A stretch of DNA of 49,496 nt from BOKV01 sp041987205 (GTDB taxonomy: Bacteria > Pseudomonadota > Alphaproteobacteria > Rhizobiales > Rhizobiaceae). The notes below the pieces were generated by a model. That model was given only the letters and a program-made list of their open reading frames with translations, searched no databases and was not told where the DNA came from. The translations under genes and the position numbers were made by a program. The DNA lies in NCBI GenBank assembly GCA_041987205.1, contig JBHIWX010000022.1, forward strand, positions 1 to 49,496, in the 5' to 3' direction. Positions 43,858-49,496 of this stretch are shown here, piece after piece; position 1 is the stretch's first letter, and every line of letters starts with the position of its first letter.

Positions 43858-44183
43858 GATTCATCTCCTCCCGAATTGAAATCATCTAATTTGTAATATA
43901 TACTATTTTATGATCTAAGCAAGCCCAATTCGTCGCGTGAGGCGGACGCAAGGCGTGGCCGACGCCGGGCACGAATGAGATGGACAGCTAAGCCGGTGAG
44001 GAATCTACCGGAGCAAGACGGCACTTTAAGTGACGCCTGCAGGCCAACACCGCATTGGTTCCAATGCCGTGTTTCGCTGCGGGGATCGGAAGAAGTTGCA
44101 GCATTGCGCCGGGGAGAGGCGCTTGCTGTAAACAAGAATTATAAAAGGCACATTGGGCGGCACACGCCCGGGAGGATAACTGC
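43858..44183. promoter_or_regulatory. Divergent control region of the Liv importer
   Basis: About 325 bases between the divergent binding-protein and LivH starts. A strongly AT-rich stretch at 43885-43915 is likely to hold the promoter and operator of the binding-protein side. The LivH side ends in GGGAGGATAAC. No gene is seen. Confidence 0.55.
43891..43905. promoter_or_regulatory. Candidate GntR-type operator in the Liv divergon
   Basis: TTGTA ATATA TACTA is a near-symmetric site (GTA-N5-TAC core) 34 bases upstream of the binding-protein start. The spacing resembles FadR-subfamily operators, and a FadR-type gene lies at 47615-48376. It is AT-rich, so some symmetry is expected by chance. Confidence 0.35.
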
Positions 44184-45137
44184 ATGAGCCTTGCCGTATA
44201 TATCGAGAATGTCCTTCAGCTGGTCGTCGCCGGCCTGACTGTCGGATGCGTCTACGGGCTCATGTGCGTGGGACTGGCGCTGATTTTCGGCATCATGCGC
44301 GTAATCAATTTCGCGCAGGGCGACTACATGATGATCGGCATGTATGTCGCGCTTTTCCTCGTACAGCTGGTGGTGCAGGGCAACAGCCCGATGGCCTTCT
44401 GGTTCACAATAGTGGCCGCCGCGGTCGGAGCCGTGGTGCTTTACGCCATGGGTGCGGCTACGCATGCATTGCTGCTCTCCAGGGCATCGGGAACCAAGGC
44501 TGCAGTAACGGAGGACGAAGGACACACGCCGCAATTGCTGCTGACATTGGGTGTGTCGGTAGTCCTGATGAACGGCGCCTTGATGTTCTTTACCTCCAAT
44601 CCCCGAACGATCCTCAGCCCGTATTCGGGTCTCTCGTGGCAACTGCCACTCGGCAATGACATAATCCTCTTCATTAACGAGGCGCGCACGATCGCCGCGC
44701 TGGTATGCGTCGCTGTCGCAATCGCAATTGGGATTCTCCTAAGCCGAACCAGAATGGGCCGGAGCCTTCGTGCGGCCGCCGACAACCCGCTTGCCGCGAC
44801 CTATCTCGGCATCAATGTGAGCGCAGCGCACCGGATTGCATTTGGACTGGGTTGCGCCGTTACCGCCGTCGCCGGCATCGCGATGGCCACCTACATCGCC
44901 TTCGACCCGTTCACCGGTCTCGACTTTGTCGTGATCATGTATGCGGGCGTCATTCTGGGTGGCATGGGAACGATCCGCGGTGCGTTTCTCGGCGGCTTGA
45001 TCATAGGTCTGATCCAGCAGTTGTCAGTGCTGGTGCTTCCCATCCAGTTGCAGATGACCGCGATCTTCGGCGTTCTCCTGTTCATACTGCTCGTCAGGCC
45101 GCAGGGCCTGTTTGGCAAAAGCGTGGAGCGTGCATAA
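44184..45137 (+). CDS. livH: Liv-type ABC transporter permease, LivH family
   Basis: 317 aa, about eight membrane segments. Motifs include LMCVGLALIFGIMRVINFAQGDYMMIG near residue 30 and RAAADNPLAATYLGINV in the cytoplasmic loop. GMGTIRGAFLGGLIIG follows near the end. GGGAGG lies ahead of the ATG. The stop codon overlaps the next start (TAATG). Confidence 0.92.
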   Translation: MSLAVYIENVLQLVVAGLTVGCVYGLMCVGLALIFGIMRVINFAQGDYMMIGMYVALFLVQLVVQGNSPMAFWFTIVAAAVGAVVLYAMGAATHALLLSRASGTKAAVTEDEGHTPQLLLTLGVSVVLMNGALMFFTSNPRTILSPYSGLSWQLPLGNDIILFINEARTIAALVCVAVAIAIGILLSRTRMGRSLRAAADNPLAATYLGINVSAAHRIAFGLGCAVTAVAGIAMATYIAFDPFTGLDFVVIMYAGVILGGMGTIRGAFLGGLIIGLIQQLSVLVLPIQLQMTAIFGVLLFILLVRPQGLFGKSVERA

Positions 45138-46909
45138 TGACGTTTCTTGCCAAACCGACCAACGCCATTATCGCGATCGCCGCCTTCGTAGCGCTATTCG
45201 CCTGTGCCGCATTTTTCAGCACCTACAGCTATCTGCTCCTTATCCTCAGCCTGATCTCGATCTGGGGTCTGATGGGGCTGTCTTGGAACATGCTGGGCGG
45301 CTATGCGGGCCTGGTGAGCTTCGGCCAGGGCGCCTATTTTGGCATAGGCGCGTTCGCCGTGGTGATCTTCGCCAGAGACTACGCCATCAGTCCGTGGTTC
45401 AGCCTGCCGCTCTCGGCGGTTCTGGGCGGAGTCGCAGCGCTCGTTATCGGCGCGATAACGCTCAGACTGCGCGAGTTCTATTTCGCCCTGGCTTCGATGT
45501 CATTCCCGCTGGCGCTGCTCTATGTGTTCGAATGGGCGGGCTATATCGAGCCGTCCATTCCAATCAAGCGCGAAGCACCCTGGACCTTCATGCAGTTCGA
45601 AGATCCGAGGATCCTGCCCTTCATCACGCTAGGCTTCCTGCTGGCCGCGCTCGCCGCCAGCCTTGCGATCGAGCGAAGCCGGTTCGGTCTCAAGCTTGTT
45701 GCCATACGACAGGATGAACTGGCGGCCCGCACCGCAGGCATCAGGGTATTCCGCACCAAGCTTTGGGCGGCGATCATATCGGGCGCGATGGCGGGCGTCG
45801 CGGGCGGTCTTTATGCGCTGACGATCGTCGTCGTCACGCCAGCATCCGTGTTCGGCATGCTGATATCGACGCAGGCCATCATCATCTCGATGTTCGGCGG
45901 CCGAGGCACAGCATGGGGCGCCATTTTGGGTGCAGTGGTACTCGTGCCCCTTTCCGAATTGCTCAACGACTATCTCGGACCGCAGCTCCCCGGCATAGCC
46001 GGTGTCGTCTATGGCATTGCCATCATTCTTGTTGTGCTTCTTGTGCCGCAGGGACTGTTCATCGCCATCATGGACTGGGTCAGGGGAAGAAGGCCGGCAA
46101 CGCAACTCGTCCGGCAGAATGCGCCGAATGCGCCCGTCGTCATTGCCGACAATCAGGCTCCGATGGATGGAAGCCAAAGCGTGCTGAGCGTAGATGCAGT
46201 CAATGTCCGCTTCGGCGGGGTACATGCCCTGCAAGACGTATCACTCGATGTGAAGCAGAATGAGATACTGGGGATCATCGGGCCGAACGGCGCCGGCAAA
46301 ACGACGTTGTTCAATGTTCTCAGCGGCCTGCAATCACACACATCGGGCAGCGTCTCCTTAAACGGTCAGCCCATTGTCGGTCTCACTCCCGACAAAATCT
46401 GTTCGCTGGGCGTTGGTCGTACCTTTCAGACCGTGCGGGCATTTAAACGCCTTACGTTGCTCGAAAACGTGATTGTCGGCGGCTTCTGGCGCTTCGGCAA
46501 CGACCGGCAAGCGCTCGGACAGGCGTGGAATGTACTGGATCGCGTCGGCTTGACGGAACGGGCGGGTACAATCGCCTCCGAGCTCAACAACCGTGAACTG
46601 CGGCTGATGGAGCTCGCCCGCGCGCTTGCGGGAAATCCGAGCCTTATTTTGCTGGACGAGTGTCTTGCCGGTCTCGCAGCCGAGGATGTCGAACACATGA
46701 TCGCCACACTGTCGAGCCTGCGCGACGACGATCTGACCATCGTCATCATCGAGCATACAATCGACGCACTGGCAAAACTGGCCGACCGTCTGTTGGTTCT
46801 GAACTACGGCTCGGTGATCAGCGAGGGACCGCCTGCGACCGTACTGAAGGACAAGGAAGTCGTGGAAGCGTATCTCGGGAAACGGTGGGCAGCACATGCT
46901 GAAAATTGA
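45137..46909 (+). CDS. Fused Liv permease-ATPase (LivM-LivG) with altered ABC signature
   Basis: 590 aa from ATG 45137; the frame is open upstream but overlaps livH. Residues 1-315 are LivM-like (LSWNMLGGYAGLVSFGQGAYFGIG near 48-71, ALASMSFPLALLY). Residues 345-590 are LivG-like with Walker A GPNGAGKTT (382-390), Q-loop GVGRTFQTVR, Walker B LILLDE (503-508) and the H-loop IIEHTIDAL. The signature region reads SELNNRELRLMELARAL (481-497) where LSYGQQRRLEIARAL is expected, and the Walker B Glu is followed by Cys and not Pro. The missing LSGGQ serine-glycine core could weaken ATP binding on one side, leaving LivF to carry the working signature. The LivF start overlaps its end. Confidence 0.88.
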   Translation: MTFLAKPTNAIIAIAAFVALFACAAFFSTYSYLLLILSLISIWGLMGLSWNMLGGYAGLVSFGQGAYFGIGAFAVVIFARDYAISPWFSLPLSAVLGGVAALVIGAITLRLREFYFALASMSFPLALLYVFEWAGYIEPSIPIKREAPWTFMQFEDPRILPFITLGFLLAALAASLAIERSRFGLKLVAIRQDELAARTAGIRVFRTKLWAAIISGAMAGVAGGLYALTIVVVTPASVFGMLISTQAIIISMFGGRGTAWGAILGAVVLVPLSELLNDYLGPQLPGIAGVVYGIAIILVVLLVPQGLFIAIMDWVRGRRPATQLVRQNAPNAPVVIADNQAPMDGSQSVLSVDAVNVRFGGVHALQDVSLDVKQNEILGIIGPNGAGKTTLFNVLSGLQSHTSGSVSLNGQPIVGLTPDKICSLGVGRTFQTVRAFKRLTLLENVIVGGFWRFGNDRQALGQAWNVLDRVGLTERAGTIASELNNRELRLMELARALAGNPSLILLDECLAGLAAEDVEHMIATLSSLRDDDLTIVIIEHTIDALAKLADRLLVLNYGSVISEGPPATVLKDKEVVEAYLGKRWAAHAEN

Positions 46910-47600
46910 CAATCTCCAAATCTCGTATGGCGGGCTGATCGCTCTCAAGGGCATTTCGCTTGAGATTCACAGGGGCGAGTTCATCTCGGTGATCGGCCCC
47001 AATGGCGCCGGCAAGACAACCCTCTTCAAGGCGATCTCCGGGCTGGTTCCTGCCGGCGAAGGCGAGATTTCGTTCGAGGAAGAGGCATTGCTGTCCGTGC
47101 CGGCGTGGAAGCGCGCGCATATGGGGATCGCCCATGTGCCGGAGGGGCGCCAGATCTTTAAAGGCCTGACCGTGGAGGAGAACCTCCAGATCGGCCTTCA
47201 AAGCAAGCCGGCACCGCATTCCGGCCAGGAACTTGATGAGATTTTCGAACTCTTTCCCCGGCTTGACGAACGCCGATGGCAGACTGCGGGAACCCTTTCC
47301 GGCGGCGAACAGCAGATGGTCGCCATCGGCCGCGCGCTCATATCGAACCCGCAATTGATGATGCTGGACGAGCCTTCCCTCGGGCTTGCACCGGCAATCG
47401 TGGACCAGATATTCGAAACGATCGTCATGCTTCACAAAAAGCGTTCGCTCACCATCCTGATGGTCGAGCAACGAGCCGGTGAGGCCATCGAAAGCTGCGA
47501 CCGTGGATATATCCTCTCCAACGGATCACTGGTCGGATCGGGAACCCGGGACGAACTGCTCAAGGACACGAAGGTCACAAAGGCATATCTTGCCTCGTGA
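46896..47600 (+). CDS. livF: Liv-type ABC transporter ATPase, LivF family
   Basis: 234 aa, with intact GPNGAGKTT (Walker A), LSGGEQQMVAIGRAL (signature), LMMLDEPSLGLAP (Walker B) and MVEQRAGEAIE (H-loop replaced by Gln in the usual VEQ form of LivF). It overlaps the LivMG gene by 14 bases, showing tight coupling. It completes the importer with LivH, LivMG and the divergent binding protein. Confidence 0.93.
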   Translation: MLKIDNLQISYGGLIALKGISLEIHRGEFISVIGPNGAGKTTLFKAISGLVPAGEGEISFEEEALLSVPAWKRAHMGIAHVPEGRQIFKGLTVEENLQIGLQSKPAPHSGQELDEIFELFPRLDERRWQTAGTLSGGEQQMVAIGRALISNPQLMMLDEPSLGLAPAIVDQIFETIVMLHKKRSLTILMVEQRAGEAIESCDRGYILSNGSLVGSGTRDELLKDTKVTKAYLAS

Positions 47601-47614
47601 AGATATGACTGGCT

Positions 47615-48376
47615 CTAGGCCGGCTCTTCGCGATTGAATGTCCCCAGCGGCGCGAACAATTCAAGGATATTGGTCCGCGTGAGTTCCCTGTCCCTCGCCT
47701 TCAGCGAGGAAAGAATCTTGCGACAATAGTTTTCCACCCGCTTGCCGTTTTCGGGGGTTGCACGGCTGCGGTAATAGTCCTCGAGTACGTCGAAATATCC
47801 CTTGAGAAGCGTGCTCAGTGCACGGTTGTGCGAGGCCTGCGCAAGGGCAAGGTGGAAATCCAGAAGGTGGTTGATGTATGCGGTCATGTCGCTTCTTCCG
47901 AGGGCTTCGTCCAACTGGTTCAGCAAGGCCTCCAGTGCTTCGAAATCCTCCTCGGTAGCGTGTGTTACCGCCAGTTCAGCAGCGGCCGTTTCGATGGTGA
48001 CATGTGCATCGACGATTTCCTTGACGGATACCCCGACGAGTTTGAGTTGGATTGCCAGTGCATCGGCAAAGCGGTCGGGATCGCCGGACGCTATTCTAAT
48101 GCCGCCACCGCTTCCACGCCGTGACTCGATCACCCCGCTGGCATTGAGCGCACGTACGGCATCGCGCGTCGCGACACGACTGACGCCAAAACTTTCCGAA
48201 AGAGATGCTTCGGTACCCAGATAATCTCCCGGCTTCAGCTTGCCAGAAAACAGTTCGTGCCTGATTTGCTCGATGATGGATTCTGACAACGAGCGCTGCG
48301 GAAGGCGGCGCCAGGAAAAGCCTCTTTCTTCAGATTCATTTGGAATAGGCATGGAAGCGCGTCCGGTCCGATTCAT
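47615..48376 (-). CDS. GntR family transcriptional regulator, FadR subfamily
   Basis: 253 aa. The winged helix is at about 30-95 (LKPGDYLGTEASLSESFGVSRVATRDAVRALNASGVIESRRGSGGG) and a helical FCD domain follows, with NHLLDFHLALAQASHNRAL supplying metal/ligand contacts. It is convergent with livF (14-base gap) and is the only regulator at the cluster's right end, so the Liv/CoA-ligase genes are its likely targets. ATG 48376 lacks a clear ribosome site; ATG 48352 is an alternative. Confidence 0.88.
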   Translation of the reverse strand: MNRTGRASMPIPNESEERGFSWRRLPQRSLSESIIEQIRHELFSGKLKPGDYLGTEASLSESFGVSRVATRDAVRALNASGVIESRRGSGGGIRIASGDPDRFADALAIQLKLVGVSVKEIVDAHVTIETAAAELAVTHATEEDFEALEALLNQLDEALGRSDMTAYINHLLDFHLALAQASHNRALSTLLKGYFDVLEDYYRSRATPENGKRVENYCRKILSSLKARDRELTRTNILELFAPLGTFNREEPA

Positions 48377-48842
48377 CGCTGCGAAATCACTTCAGGCTGC
48401 ACGAAATCCATAAGATCCGGCCTCCCGCACGTAAATCCATTCAAATATGCCATAGCGACCAAAACCTGATGACCCGTCCGTGCGGATAGAGTTTTCCACG
48501 TAATACCATCGAAGCCGCTCAGGATAATCCCAATCCTCTTTCGCGCAACGACACGTGAGGCAATGCGTTCTCGAATGGGGGTTGTCCAATGCAAGACTCG
48601 CAAAAGCTTTTCTTTTCGCGCATCGCGGACTCCCAGACAAACGGTACTCAGGGATGGCGTATCTCCTTGAGGGGTAACATTTTGAGCGCGGCATTGTCAC
48701 GTTGATATCGGGTGTCGATCAAAGTGAACGGTGATGTGATTGGGTGTAATCCATTTCGTATCTAAGCAGCATTCCCTAAGTGGTCCAGTTTGATTGTTGG
48801 TGCATGACCGGCGTCTTCACTGCCTGTGACCGGGGTCCCTTT

Positions 48843-48892
48843 GGTGGTTCAGCCTGAGGGTTAGAATCCCGCATGGATTGACGTGAACCACC
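48843..48892. repeat. 9-bp perfect inverted repeat with 32-base spacer
   Basis: GGTGGTTCA (48843-48851) and TGAACCACC (48884-48892). Next to it, 48887-48916 can fold into a second GC-rich imperfect hairpin. It could be a remnant of element ends or a structured RNA; neither is certain. Confidence 0.5.
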
Positions 48893-49331
48893 CGGGGGAA
48901 TCCCCAGCCGGGAGGTCCAAAATCGGGTCTCACGTCATTGAGCCAGATCCTAACCGTCAGTGCGGATCAATTTCCGGGACCCAGGTCAACCATATGCGCA
49001 ATTCCATCTTGAGAATGACTACATCAGACGCTCGCCCGAGACGTTCGCGCCGAGTACATAACGCCCTCTATCCACCCTAGCCAGCTTCGCAGCCAACCGT
49101 CCGGAAACGGCCCCTTTTCAGACATCATCGAACCATGCGCGGTGCAGAGTGCACCAGAGAAATACTGGGCGAAAAACACTCCAGTTTGAGGTGCAATTAG
49201 CCGCTCTCTCCACATGCCGCAGGTAACCGTTTGAAACTTCCGGCTGATTGCGACCATGGCTGAAGTCGGGTTGATATGGCGGAAAAACTGGCTGTGCTGG
49301 CAGTCGGTTGCGAAATTGTCTCGGTTCGGTA

Positions 49332-49480
49332 ATTCCCTGATCGCAGGGAAAGAACAGGGAATTCGTGTGGAATTGCCTGGTTTAATCAGTTTTCGACGGA
49401 TGTTCTCCACGTAATTACAATGGCTTGGCAGTCAATTCCCTGCACGATGGAACAGGGTATTTTCCCGACGTTTCAGGGAA
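49332..49480. repeat. Cluster of CAGGGAA/TTCCCTG words
   Basis: Within 150 bases the heptamer or its complement occurs five times: TTCCCTG near 49333 and 49436, and CAGGGAA near 49344, 49355 and 49474. A near-copy CAGGGTA lies at 49453. Copies in both orientations sit in an otherwise AT-richer stretch at the edge of the window, so the array may continue beyond it. Confidence 0.7.
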
Positions 49481-49496
49481 ACCACCGTCTGTAACA

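Larger units (their letters stand above)
48377..49496. other. Gene-free right flank, possibly a decayed mobile-element insertion zone
   Basis: About 1.1 kb without a convincing gene on either strand. Frames of 65-128 codons exist (for example 49024-49410 minus) but have no family motif and poor codon texture. Its composition is less GC-rich than the rest. It contains two GGGTGT words 32 bases apart (48709, 48741), a 9-base inverted repeat (48843/48884), a GC-rich imperfect hairpin near 48887-48916 and the CAGGGAA cluster. Confidence 0.6.

Noticed and set aside
48392..48700. 102-codon minus-strand frame upstream of the GntR gene
   Set aside because: No motif or ribosome site, and composition unlike the neighbouring genes.
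48856..48872. tRNA T-arm-like stem-loop (GAGGG TTAGAAT CCCGC)
   Set aside because: The loop lacks the TTC of a T-arm, one stem pair is A-G, and no anticodon arm, D-arm or acceptor stem could be placed around it.
49024..49410. 128-codon minus-strand frame
   Set aside because: It overlaps the CAGGGAA repeats, has no ribosome site and shows no protein family feature.
1..49496. CRISPR array, prophage or integrative element
   Set aside because: No regularly spaced repeats, cas genes, phage structural genes or integrase were seen in the window.

Overview
The window looks like a catabolic region of an alphaproteobacterial chromosome or large replicon, most likely Hyphomicrobiales (Mesorhizobium/Aminobacter-like). 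The evidence is high GC, tightly packed operons with 1-8 base overlaps, and a repertoire typical of rhizobial soil bacteria: two CUT2 sugar-type ABC importers, a TRAP importer, a Liv importer, and AsnC, IclR and FadR-GntR regulators. No rRNA, complete tRNA, CRISPR array, phage or intact transposase gene was seen. All functions are read from motifs and family resemblance; no search was run.

Layout. (A) 1-15.5 kb, nearly all minus strand: a truncated TerC/DUF475 membrane protein, then a run transcribed leftward from 12.56 kb: class III aminotransferase, aldehyde dehydrogenase, L-2-hydroxyglutarate oxidase-like FAD enzyme, SDR, CUT2 permease, binding protein, a fused CUT2 permease-ATPase, and a heme aldoxime dehydratase. 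An AsnC/Lrp regulator is divergent. Beyond it lie an MBL-fold hydrolase and a nitrilase. Aldoxime dehydratase plus nitrilase make an aldoxime-to-nitrile-to-acid route possible. (B) 15.7-27.9 kb: a 3' remnant of a flavin monooxygenase, a BKACE enzyme, an HSL-type esterase, a BphC-like extradiol dioxygenase divergent from a fumarylacetoacetase-family hydrolase, an IclR regulator, a TRAP transporter divergent from an MhpA-like hydroxylase and a DHPON/FrsA-like hydrolase, and a second IclR. Together these resemble a meta-cleavage pathway for a hydroxylated aromatic acid. (C) 28.3-34.9 kb: GntR regulator, complete CUT2 importer and an SMP-30 lactonase, which is a sugar or sugar-lactone locus. (D) 35.1-48.4 kb: a DEAD-box helicase, then GST, LigI-like amidohydrolase, thioesterase, ECH-like protein, two small MaoC/hotdog proteins, acyl-CoA synthetase and a Liv importer with a LivM-LivG fusion, closed by a GntR regulator. 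This reads as uptake, CoA activation and hydration of a carboxylic acid. (E) 48.4-49.5 kb: about 1.1 kb without a convincing gene, carrying inverted repeats and a cluster of CAGGGAA/TTCCCTG words at the right edge.

Regulation visible in the DNA. Stem-loops follow both CUT2 binding-protein genes and the Liv binding-protein gene, the usual way to keep the binding protein in excess. A palindrome of form TCCT-N7-AGGA occurs upstream of both the esterase (17.06 kb) and the TRAP/hydroxylase divergon (24.35 kb), suggesting one regulator links them. A different perfect inverted repeat sits in the dioxygenase/FAH divergon.
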